Assembly (NCBI RefSeq): GCF_016741785.1
Contig: NZ_JAERRL010000008.1
Span: 62,001-126,000, forward strand
Length of the DNA: 64,000 nt
From: Streptomyces sp. 7-21
Lineage (GTDB): Bacteria > Actinomycetota > Actinomycetes > Streptomycetales > Streptomycetaceae
Direction: 5' to 3'
Shown here: positions 1 to 7,056 of the stretch, one piece after another
Position numbering within the stretch: the first letter of the stretch is position 1
Layout of the letters: every line of letters starts with the position of its first letter
Translations under genes and position numbers: made by a program
Notes under the pieces: model-generated
The model's database searches: none
The model's input: the letters and a program-made list of their open reading frames with translations, nothing else
What the model was told of the DNA's origin: nothing

Positions 1-1506
1 CTGCGCCACGGCACCGCAGCGGGAAGCGGCGCGACGGCAGTCACGCTGGCACCCGTCGCGTTCGCCGCCGAGGCCGGCGCACCCGGCGGCGGGGACGGCC
101 GCACCCGGACCCGCACGGTGCGCGGCCGCCTGGAGGCCGGCGCACCGGACTACCTGTACCTCCCGGTGCGGGTGCCGCGCGGGGTGCGGCGCGTGGACGT
201 CGCCTACACGTACGACCGGCCCGGCGTCCCCGCGGGCACGCCGGGGAACGCGCTGGACATCGGCCTGTTCGACGAGCGCGGCACCGGCGAGCCGGGGGAC
301 GGCTTCCGGGGCTGGTCGGGCGGGGCACGCAGCTCGTTCTTTGTCAGCGCCGAGGAGGCCACGCCCGGATACCTGCCGGGGCCCGTCAACCCGGGCACGT
401 GGCACGTCGTCCTCGGCCCGTACACGATCGCCCCTCAGGGCATGGAGTACGAGGTCACCCTCACCCTCACCTACGGGCGCCCCGGCCGCACTCCCGCGCC
501 GGTGTACCCGCCCGAGCGCGTCGCGGGCAGAGGGCGCGCCTGGTACCGGGGCGACTGCCACCTGCACACCGTGCACTCCGACGGGCTGTGCACCCCGGCC
601 GAGGTCGCGGCGGCCGCGCGGGCGGCCGGCCTGGACTTCCTGGCGTCCACGGACCACAACACCACGTCGGCGCACGGCGCGTGGCAGGGCCTGTGGGGCG
701 ACGGCCTGCTGGTCCTGTGCGGCGAGGAGGTCACCACCCGCAACGGCCACTACCTGGCGCTGGGCACCGACCCGGGGACGTTCATCGACTGGCGGTACCG
801 CGCCCGCGACGGCGCGTTCGCCCGGTACGCCCGCCGCATCCGCCGCGCGGGCGGCCTGGTGGTGCCCGCCCATCCGCACTGCCCGTTCGTGGGCTGCCAG
901 TGGAAGGCGGGTTTCGAGGAGGCCGACGCCGTCGAGCTGTGGAACGGCCCGTGGACGGCGGATGACGAACTGTCGCTGGCCACCTGGGACGCCGCGCTCA
1001 GCGGCACGGGGCGGTGGCTGCCGGCCATGGGCAACAGCGACGCCCACCGGGAGCCGCAGGTCGTGGGCCTGCCCCAGACCGTGGTGCTGGCGGACGACCT
1101 CAGCCGTCCCGCGATTCTGGCGGGCCTGGCGGCGGGCCGCAGCTACCTCGCCGAGTCCTCGGCTGTCGCGGTGTCACTGACCGTCAGCGACGAGCGGGGG
1201 GCGCACGCCACCATCGGCGAGCGGCTGCACACGGACCCCGGCGCGCGGGTGACGGTGCGCTGCCACGTGACGGGGGCTCCGGAGAACGGTACGGTGCGGC
1301 TGCTCACCGATCAGGGTGAACTGCGCGTGGAGCCCGTGCCCAGCGGGGGCGCGGCACAGGTTGAGTGGGACACGACGGCCTCGCTCGCCTCCTACGTGCG
1401 CGCGGAGATCCGGCACGCGCCGGCGGACGGCGGCGCGTCCGGACTACCGGGCGCTATGGCAGCGATGACCAATCCGGTCTTCCTTGGGAGGGACGCGAGC
1501 CGATAG
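1..1506 (+). CDS. CehA/McbA-type PHP-domain metallohydrolase, 5' end outside window
   Basis: The open frame runs from the first base, so the true start lies upstream; about 500 residues are visible. The first visible residues (TAVTLAPVAFAAEA) look like the end of a signal peptide, which points to an exported protein. The PHP metal-binding motif D-C-H-L-H-T-V-H-S-D-G lies near visible residue 185, followed by TDHNTTS, PAHPHCPF and NSDAHR, which supply the further metal ligands expected of PHP phosphoesterases. The family hydrolyses phosphoesters or related bonds with bound metals; the substrate cannot be told. It is followed by afsR in the same direction after about 145 bases. An ATG-type start at 118 is possible on paper, but continuous coding upstream argues against it. 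Confidence 0.85.
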   Translation: MRHGTAAGSGATAVTLAPVAFAAEAGAPGGGDGRTRTRTVRGRLEAGAPDYLYLPVRVPRGVRRVDVAYTYDRPGVPAGTPGNALDIGLFDERGTGEPGDGFRGWSGGARSSFFVSAEEATPGYLPGPVNPGTWHVVLGPYTIAPQGMEYEVTLTLTYGRPGRTPAPVYPPERVAGRGRAWYRGDCHLHTVHSDGLCTPAEVAAAARAAGLDFLASTDHNTTSAHGAWQGLWGDGLLVLCGEEVTTRNGHYLALGTDPGTFIDWRYRARDGAFARYARRIRRAGGLVVPAHPHCPFVGCQWKAGFEEADAVELWNGPWTADDELSLATWDAALSGTGRWLPAMGNSDAHREPQVVGLPQTVVLADDLSRPAILAGLAAGRSYLAESSAVAVSLTVSDERGAHATIGERLHTDPGARVTVRCHVTGAPENGTVRLLTDQGELRVEPVPSGGAAQVEWDTTASLASYVRAEIRHAPADGGASGLPGAMAAMTNPVFLGRDASR

Positions 1507-1652
1507 GCTGTAACGCTTTCGCCACGGGCTCCCACGGGCTCATCCCCATACCCTGGGCGGGGGCACACTGGCCGGAACCCGTCACGTGGTTACCCGCGCG
1601 ACGGCCGCCGTGCGGGCAGGAAGCGTCGGAAGCGGTACGGACAGAGGACGCC

Positions 1653-4601
1653 ATGGACGTTGGTGAGGGGACCAGGGGGATTCGTGCGCCAGCCTTGTAC
1701 TTCGCCGTGCTGGGTCCCGTGCGCACCCTGTGCGGGGGGAATCCGCTGCCGTCCGGATCGCCTCAGCAACGCGCGTTGCTCGCAGCCCTGTTGCTGCGGC
1801 GGGGCCGCATGGCCACGGCGCAGGAACTGGTCGACACGCTGTGGGGTGAGGACCCGCCGCAGCAGGCCATCGCGGCCCTGCGCACGTACGCGTCGCGGCT
1901 GCGCCGCGAACTGCGCGCCGCGGGGCGGGGCGAGGTACTCGTCGGCGAGGCCGGCGGGTACGCACTCCGGCTCGACAAGGACGACGACATCGACGCCGAG
2001 AAGGCCGCGCGCCTGGCAGCCGACGCCGAGAACGCCGTCGCCGCCGGCGACCTGACGCTCGCTCATCACCTGTACGGCGAAGCGCTCGATTTGTGGGAGG
2101 GCGACGAGGCGCTCGCCGGCGTCCCGGGTCCCGGCGCGGACCTGCACCGCGAGCGGCTGGGCGAGATGCGCCTGACGCTGCTCGAGCAGCGGCTGGACAT
2201 CGGGCTGCAGGCCGGCATGCACGCCGACTCCGTGTCGGAGCTCACCGCCCTGACGACGGCTCACCCGCTGCGGGAACGACTGAGGGAGCTGCTGATGCTG
2301 GCGCTGTACCGCTGCGGGAGGCAGGCTGAGGCGCTTGCCGTGTACGCCGACGCGCGTCGCATCCTGATCGACGAGCTGGGTGTCGAGCCGCGCCCGGAGC
2401 TGAGCGAGCTTCAGCAGCGGATCCTCAACGCCGATCCGTCGCTGAACGTGGTGCCCGGCGCGGCGGCACGCGCGGCCCAGGCCCCGCCGCAGATCCGCCC
2501 GGCCCAGCTCCCGGCCGCGGTCGCGGACTTCACCGGGCGCGCGTCGTTCGTGGCGGAGCTCGGCAGGGAACTGGCCTCAGCGGGCGGGCGCGTCATGGCT
2601 GTCTCGGCGGTGGCGGGCATCGGTGGTGTGGGGAAGACGACGCTGGCGGTGCAGGTGGCGCATGCCGCGCGGGAGCACTTCCCCGACGGGCAGCTCTACG
2701 TCGATCTCCAGGGCGCCGGCCCGGCCCCGGCCGACCCTGAAGCCGTCCTCGGCTCCTTCCTGCGCGCCCTGGGCACCCCCGACGACGCCATACCCGAAGG
2801 CGTCGAAGAACGGGCGGGGCTGTACCGGTCGCTGCTCGACGGCCGCCGCGTCCTCACCCTCCTGGACAACGCCCGCGACGCCGCCCAGGTCCGCCCCCTC
2901 CTGCCCGGCACCTCCGGCTGCGCCACCCTCATCACCAGCCGCCACCGCATGGTCGACCTCGCCGGAGCCCACCTGGTCGACCTCGACGTGATGAGCCCCG
3001 AAGAAGCCCTCACCCTCTTCACCCGCATCGTCGGCGAAGAACGCGTCCACGCCGAAAGCGACGCCGCCATGGACGTCGTCGCCGCCTGCGGCTTCCTCCC
3101 CCTGGCCATCCGCATCGCCGCCTCACGCCTGGCCTCCCGCCGCACCTGGACCGTCTCCACCCTCGCCCGCAAACTCTCCGACGAACGCCGCCGCCTGGAC
3201 GAACTCCAGGCAGGCGACCAAGCCGTCAAAGCCACCTTCGAACTCGGCTACAGCCAGCTCACCCCCACCCAAGCCCGCGCCTTCCGCCTCCTCGGCCTGG
3301 CCGAAGGCCCCGACATCTCCCTCCACGCCGCAGCCGCCCTCCTCGACCAAGACCCCGACACCACCGAAGACATCCTCGAATCCCTCGTCGACGCCTCACT
3401 CGTCGAATCCGCCGCCCCCCACCGCTACCGCCTCCACGACCTCGTCCGCCTCTTCGCCCGCGACTGCGCCGAACGAGACGAGCAGCCCCCGCAGGTGCGC
3501 AAAGCCGCGAAAGTTCGGCTTCTTGACTTCTACCTCGCGACAGCCGCCTCCGTATACGCGCTGCAGCGCCCAGGAGACCGACTGGTGGACCACCTGGAAC
3601 CGACATTCCAGGAAGGGCTTTCCTTCGAAGATGCAGATTCGGCCGTCGACTGGCTCTTTACGGAAGCTGACTGTCTGCTGTCCTGCGTGCAGCAGGCAAC
3701 GGATGCGGAGACACTCCGAAAGTCAGCGGATGTCTTGCTGGTGAGCAGGGACCTGTCCGAGTCTGGTGCCTTCTCGCGGCAGTATGAGCGTGCATGTGAA
3801 CGGGTACTCGAAGTCGCGCACAAGGCCGAGGACGCCCACGCCGAAGGTCGTGTGCGCGTCGCGCTAGCCCAAGCCGAGCACATGGCGGATCGGCTCGAAT
3901 CCTCTGACGAGCACGGCAGGCGTGCCATCATCCTTGGCATCGCAGCCGATGATCTTGTTGCCCGGGCTCACGCCGCCAACAATTGCGGCATCATCGCCCT
4001 GTACCAGAACCGCCATGAAGATGCCAATGCCCACCTCATGAATGCCCTGGAGGCTTTCAGGGAAGACTTCGACCATCCGGGCGAGGCCAGCGCATTGAGC
4101 TGCTTGTCACGCGTCGCTCTGCAAATGGGCAGAACAGAGAAAGCCGTGCAGCTCGCCCAACAGAGCCTCGAAATTCTCCGCAGGATGGGGTCACGCCTGC
4201 GGCTCGCGAATGGTCAATACACACTCGGCATTGCTCTCGCCGAAGATAAGCAGTACACCGCAGCTGTTCACGAGTTCCAGTCAGCTCTGCGCAGTTTCCG
4301 CTCGAATAGGCAACGCGTCTGGGAAGGACTCACACTTTTCCGTCTGGCTGAGACCCACCTCGCCATGGGCGAACATACCGAAGCGGCAACACTTGCAGAG
4401 CAAGCCCTGGCACAGTTGCGTGAGAACAGCGGTCCAATCTGGCGCGCAAGTGCCCTCACTGTCCTCGGGCGTGGTCTGGATGCGATAGGCCACAGCGGAC
4501 GCGCTCGGGCCTGCTGGGAACAGGCACTGACCCTCTTCGAGGACGAGGGAAGCCCTGAGGCCGCTGAGGTCAGGAACCTCTTGGCGTCAAGCATCGTCTG
4601 A
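1653..4601 (+). CDS. afsR: AfsR: SARP / NB-ARC / TPR transcriptional activator
   Basis: This 982-residue protein has the full AfsR architecture. The OmpR-type DNA-binding domain (about 15-105) is followed by a bacterial transcriptional activation domain (about 110-260). An NB-ARC ATPase carries the P-loop GIGGVGKTT near 322-330 and MAVSAVAGIGGVGKTTL around it, closely matching my memory of S. coelicolor AfsR (993 residues). A TPR array fills about 620-980. ATG 1653 is chosen because AGAGGA lies six bases upstream; the frame stays open back to 1365 but lacks SARP homology there. In S. coelicolor AfsR is phosphorylated by AfsK and activates afsS; an afsS-like gene follows here. Residues 324-609 are encoded by a tract repeated at 6199-7056. 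The TPR part (3480-4600) has visibly lower GC than the NB-ARC part. Confidence 0.93.
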   Translation: MDVGEGTRGIRAPALYFAVLGPVRTLCGGNPLPSGSPQQRALLAALLLRRGRMATAQELVDTLWGEDPPQQAIAALRTYASRLRRELRAAGRGEVLVGEAGGYALRLDKDDDIDAEKAARLAADAENAVAAGDLTLAHHLYGEALDLWEGDEALAGVPGPGADLHRERLGEMRLTLLEQRLDIGLQAGMHADSVSELTALTTAHPLRERLRELLMLALYRCGRQAEALAVYADARRILIDELGVEPRPELSELQQRILNADPSLNVVPGAAARAAQAPPQIRPAQLPAAVADFTGRASFVAELGRELASAGGRVMAVSAVAGIGGVGKTTLAVQVAHAAREHFPDGQLYVDLQGAGPAPADPEAVLGSFLRALGTPDDAIPEGVEERAGLYRSLLDGRRVLTLLDNARDAAQVRPLLPGTSGCATLITSRHRMVDLAGAHLVDLDVMSPEEALTLFTRIVGEERVHAESDAAMDVVAACGFLPLAIRIAASRLASRRTWTVSTLARKLSDERRRLDELQAGDQAVKATFELGYSQLTPTQARAFRLLGLAEGPDISLHAAAALLDQDPDTTEDILESLVDASLVESAAPHRYRLHDLVRLFARDCAERDEQPPQVRKAAKVRLLDFYLATAASVYALQRPGDRLVDHLEPTFQEGLSFEDADSAVDWLFTEADCLLSCVQQATDAETLRKSADVLLVSRDLSESGAFSRQYERACERVLEVAHKAEDAHAEGRVRVALAQAEHMADRLESSDEHGRRAIILGIAADDLVARAHAANNCGIIALYQNRHEDANAHLMNALEAFREDFDHPGEASALSCLSRVALQMGRTEKAVQLAQQSLEILRRMGSRLRLANGQYTLGIALAEDKQYTAAVHEFQSALRSFRSNRQRVWEGLTLFRLAETHLAMGEHTEAATLAEQALAQLRENSGPIWRASALTVLGRGLDAIGHSGRARACWEQALTLFEDEGSPEAAEVRNLLASSIV
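2621..3478 (+). repeat. 858-bp direct repeat, copy 1 (NB-ARC of afsR)
   Basis: The tract runs from just before the P-loop to the end of the NB-ARC domain. By eye it is identical to 6199-7056 (offset 3578). Sequences diverge at once on both sides: position 2620 differs from 6198, and 3479 from 7057. The tract is C-rich on this strand compared with the following TPR part. There is no transposase and no terminal inverted repeat, so homologous recombination (gene conversion) or an assembly join is likelier than transposition. Confidence 0.95.
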
Positions 4602-4626
4602 CGCTTCAGCCGCTTGCACCAGCCAC

Positions 4627-4659
4627 ATTTATCGCTTGTTTATCGCCGCCTGACAGGCT
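4627..4659 (+). promoter_or_regulatory. AfsR/SARP-type operator 1 and -10 box, upstream of the AfsS-like gene
   Basis: Direct heptamers ATTTATC (4627-4633) and GTTTATC (4638-4644) are spaced 11 bp start to start. Nine bases later comes a -10-like CAGGCT (4654-4659). SARP activators are known to bind 11-bp-period heptamers that take the place of a -35 box, and AfsR binds such repeats before afsS in S. coelicolor, where the unit resembles GTTCACC. The site lies 26 bases after the afsR stop and about 105 bases before the AfsS-like start. The same geometry recurs at 5296 and 8218. Confidence 0.75.
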
Positions 4660-4764
4660 CCAGCCACCATGGTCGCTGCATGACAGCACCGAGGACTGGT
4701 TGCCCGCAGCACGGGGGTGTCCCACGGCGGCCAGCCCACAACTCAAAGCGCATGGGGGTTAACC

Positions 4765-4974
4765 TTGAGTGAAGTCACGACCTGCGAGAACAAGACCTCG
4801 GAAGCCACCGGGGACAACCAGCCGGGCGATAAGTCCACGCCCGTGAAGCCGCTGGACTCGTATCCCAAGGACGAGCCGCCCGTCAAGCCCTCGGATTCTT
4901 ACCCGAAGGACGAGCCGATAGTTAAGCCGCTGGACTCGTATCCCAAGGGTGAACCCGTCGGTGACAACCAGTAA
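4765..4974 (+). CDS. afsS: AfsS-like small acidic repeat protein
   Basis: A 69-residue protein with no signal peptide or membrane segment, placed directly after afsR as afsS is in S. coelicolor. Residues 26-64 are three exact 13-residue repeats, each of the form (P/I)-V-K-P-(L/S)-D-S-Y-P-K-(D/G)-E-P; GDNQ occurs before and after the array. Known AfsS is a 63-residue protein with three 13-residue repeats, so size, repeat period and position agree, although the repeat sequence is different. TTG 4765 is chosen because GGGGG lies six bases upstream; a GTG at 4717 would add 16 residues. The core P-L-D-S-Y-P-K-D recurs in the secreted peptide encoded 130 bases downstream. The assignment to AfsS rests on context and repeat form, not on alignment. 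Confidence 0.75.
   Translation: MSEVTTCENKTSEATGDNQPGDKSTPVKPLDSYPKDEPPVKPSDSYPKDEPIVKPLDSYPKGEPVGDNQ
4840..4956 (+). repeat. Three tandem 39-bp repeats inside the AfsS-like gene
   Basis: Three in-frame 39-bp units encode 13 residues each. The protein repeat is almost exact (L to S in unit 2, D to G in unit 3), while synonymous codons differ between units, for example in the Ser-Tyr-Pro and Pro-Val-Lys codons. This suggests the repeat is kept at the protein level rather than being a fresh duplication. Confidence 0.9.
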
Positions 4975-4990
4975 GCGCTAGCGAGCAGGT

Positions 4991-5022
4991 CCGGCTGCGC
5001 GATGCCCCATCGCCGCAGCCGG
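4991..5022 (+). terminator. Hairpin terminator after the AfsS-like gene
   Basis: Arms CCGGCTGCG (4991-4999) and CGCAGCCGG (5014-5022) pair, extended inward by CGATG/CATCG with one bulged C and a three-base loop. The next bases are TTCTTGCT, a weak T-rich tail. It begins 16 bases after the stop and separates the AfsS-like gene from the secreted peptide gene. Confidence 0.7.
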
Positions 5023-5105
5023 TTCTTGCTGCCGCCCCTGCGGGCATCACTGTTAAGACAGGCCGCTCCCGATACGCACGGCAGAACACACACCATGGAG
5101 GCCTC

Positions 5106-5243
5106 ATGACTCGTCTACTACGCATAGTCGCGCTCTGCGCCGCAGCAACAGCGCTCCTCATAGGAACCGGGAGTACGGCGTCCGCGGCAGCTACTCCCCT
5201 CGACAACTACCCAAAGGATGCCAACCATCAGGTGACCTCATAG
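5106..5243 (+). CDS. 45-residue secreted peptide sharing the AfsS-like core motif
   Basis: This short ORF has a clear Sec signal: charged n-region MTRLLR, a hydrophobic core IVALCAAATALLIG, and a cleavage region STASA-A. The predicted exported part is about 16 residues, TPLDNYPKDANHQVTS. It contains P-L-D-N-Y-P-K-D, the same eight-residue core (N for S) found three times in the AfsS-like protein 130 bases upstream. GGAGG lies four bases before ATG 5106. Nothing else in the window resembles it. It could be a precursor of a signalling peptide sensed by the neighbouring TPR regulators, or a simple extracellular relative of AfsS; neither role is shown by the sequence. No modification enzyme lies next to it. 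Confidence 0.75.
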   Translation: MTRLLRIVALCAAATALLIGTGSTASAAATPLDNYPKDANHQVTS

Positions 5244-5295
5244 GACGGCGGCTCGCCCGCTGACGCGGTGCCTCCCGCATCCAGTGCCTGCCGGC

Positions 5296-5328
5296 GTTTA
5301 TCGCTCGTTTATGGCCTCCTGCCATGCT
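5296..5328 (+). promoter_or_regulatory. AfsR/SARP-type operator 2 and -10 box
   Basis: Heptamers GTTTATC (5296-5302) and GTTTATG (5307-5313) are 11 bp apart, followed after nine bases by CATGCT (5323-5328). This matches operator 1 position by position. The nearest downstream gene is the broken afsR paralogue at 5743, about 415 bases away, with a strong hairpin at 5383-5423 in between. Confidence 0.7.
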
Positions 5329-5382
5329 CATGAACGTACCGACCGGATGCAGGGGTGCGCGGTCGGTCTTCCAAGGGGAGAT

Positions 5383-5423
5383 GGGCCTGTTCGGCGGTTG
5401 CGGGGGAACCGCCGAACAGGCCC
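5383..5423 (+). terminator. Perfect 17-bp hairpin downstream of operator 2
   Basis: Arm 5383-5399 (GGGCCTGTTCGGCGGTT) is exactly complementary to 5407-5423, with the seven-base loop GCGGGGG. No T-run follows. It begins about 50 bases after the predicted transcription start of operator 2, so it could terminate or attenuate a short transcript before the afsR paralogue. An ATG at 5382 lies at the base of the left arm and would open a 31-residue ORF with no recognisable features. Confidence 0.6.
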
Positions 5424-5742
5424 GAGGGACGGGGGTCCCGGCTCGGGCGGCGCGGAGGGGACGCGGCCCGAGCTGACGCCCCCGGAGACGACCTCCAGTG
5501 GAACGCCAGCCCGGACCTTTGGCGCATGTCGGCGGCCATGCGCCCGCACTGCCCCACAGAGCGAGCAGCACGCCTCCCCCCCTTCCACGGCGATCGCACG
5601 CCGTATCGTGGTCATGGCCAAGGTGTGATCACGACTCTGGCAGCCACCGCTTAACACCCGCTGATGTCACTGCTGTCAATGCCGCGAGTGCGACGTGACG
5701 TCGTGGCGGTATGGCTGCCGCCCGGGGTCAAGGGAGGGTGTC

Positions 5743-6318
5743 ATGGCGGCGGAGTTCGAGTACCGCCTTCTGGGGCAGGTTGGGATCTGGCGGGGAGACG
5801 AACCGCTCGCGACGCTCACGACACAGCAGCGCACAATCCTCGCCGCCCTGCTGTTAGAGCCGGGGCAGGACGTGTCCATGGACCGCTTTGTCCCCATGCT
5901 GTGGACAGGGGAGCCGCCGCGCTCCGCACGCAACGTCATCCAGGTCGCGGTCTCAAGGTTACGGAAGGCGCTGCCCCGCGAAGCTCAGGACACACTGCGT
6001 ACCACGGCGTCCGGCTACCGCTTCACCGGCGATCCGCAGCGCGTCGACCTGCACCGCTTCCGGTCCTTAACGGAGCGGGCCGCGCGGACGAGCGGAGAAG
6101 AGGCAAGCACCCTCTACCGGGAGGCGATCGGTCTCTGGCACGGCCCCGCCTTGGCGGGCACGGCCCCCACGGAGCTCTGCGGCAGCCTGGCCAGCAAACG
6201 GTGGTGTGGGGAAGACGACGCTGGCGGTGCAGGTGGCGCATGCCGCGCGGGAGCACTTCCCCGACGGGCAGCTCTACGTCGATCTCCAGGGCGCCGGCCC
6301 GGCCCCGGCCGACCCTGA
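5743..6318 (+). pseudogene. 5' fragment of a second AfsR-type regulator (SARP DNA-binding part)
   Basis: ATG 5743 with AGGGAGGG just upstream begins a SARP N-terminus: EYRLLGQVGIWRGDE, then the winged helix (TLTTQQRTILAALLLEPGQD, LRTTASGYRF) and the start of the activation domain (EAIGLWHGPALAG). Homology stops near 6198. At 6199 the 858-bp NB-ARC repeat begins in another frame, so the remaining residues to the stop at 6318 are out-of-frame translation. Compared with afsR about 480 bp (end of the activation domain and the linker) are missing, which is not a multiple of three. As read, the product would be a DNA-binding domain without its ATPase or sensor. The break is a real lesion or an assembly error at the repeat edge. 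Confidence 0.8.
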
Positions 6319-7056
6319 AGCCGTCCTCGGCTCCTTCCTGCGCGCCCTGGGCACCCCCGACGACGCCATACCCGAAGGCGTCGAAGAACGGGCGGGGCTG
6401 TACCGGTCGCTGCTCGACGGCCGCCGCGTCCTCACCCTCCTGGACAACGCCCGCGACGCCGCCCAGGTCCGCCCCCTCCTGCCCGGCACCTCCGGCTGCG
6501 CCACCCTCATCACCAGCCGCCACCGCATGGTCGACCTCGCCGGAGCCCACCTGGTCGACCTCGACGTGATGAGCCCCGAAGAAGCCCTCACCCTCTTCAC
6601 CCGCATCGTCGGCGAAGAACGCGTCCACGCCGAAAGCGACGCCGCCATGGACGTCGTCGCCGCCTGCGGCTTCCTCCCCCTGGCCATCCGCATCGCCGCC
6701 TCACGCCTGGCCTCCCGCCGCACCTGGACCGTCTCCACCCTCGCCCGCAAACTCTCCGACGAACGCCGCCGCCTGGACGAACTCCAGGCAGGCGACCAAG
6801 CCGTCAAAGCCACCTTCGAACTCGGCTACAGCCAGCTCACCCCCACCCAAGCCCGCGCCTTCCGCCTCCTCGGCCTGGCCGAAGGCCCCGACATCTCCCT
6901 CCACGCCGCAGCCGCCCTCCTCGACCAAGACCCCGACACCACCGAAGACATCCTCGAATCCCTCGTCGACGCCTCACTCGTCGAATCCGCCGCCCCCCAC
7001 CGCTACCGCCTCCACGACCTCGTCCGCCTCTTCGCCCGCGACTGCGCCGAACGAGA
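6199..7056 (+). repeat. 858-bp direct repeat, copy 2 (NB-ARC of the afsR paralogue)
   Basis: No difference from 2621-3478 was seen by eye. On the left it joins SARP sequence out of frame at CAAACGGTGGTG (copy 1 has GCATCGGTGGTG). On the right it continues in frame into a TPR domain clearly different from that of afsR. Confidence 0.95.

Larger units (their letters stand above)
5244..5742 (+). other. Non-coding interval between the secreted peptide gene and the afsR paralogue
   Basis: These 499 bases hold operator 2 and the 17-bp hairpin. The remainder shows no credible gene: frames here have poor third-position GC bias and no homology that I recognise. Just after the -10 box the text GTACCGACCG resembles GTACCGGCCG after operator 3, so the two leaders may share ancestry. 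Confidence 0.55.

Noticed and set aside
1365..1652. Longer AfsR beginning at 1365
   Set aside because: It would overlap the PHP gene and add about 96 residues with no SARP homology, while ATG 1653 has a good ribosome binding site.
4765..5243. Graspetide or other RiPP precursor reading of the Y-P-K-D repeats
   Set aside because: The motif recalls microviridin cores (K-Y-P-S-D), but no ATP-grasp ligase, cyclase or protease lies nearby, and position after afsR with repeats of 13 residues fits AfsS better.
2621..7056. The 858-bp repeat as an insertion sequence
   Set aside because: It codes only for the NB-ARC module and has no transposase, no terminal inverted repeats and no target duplication.
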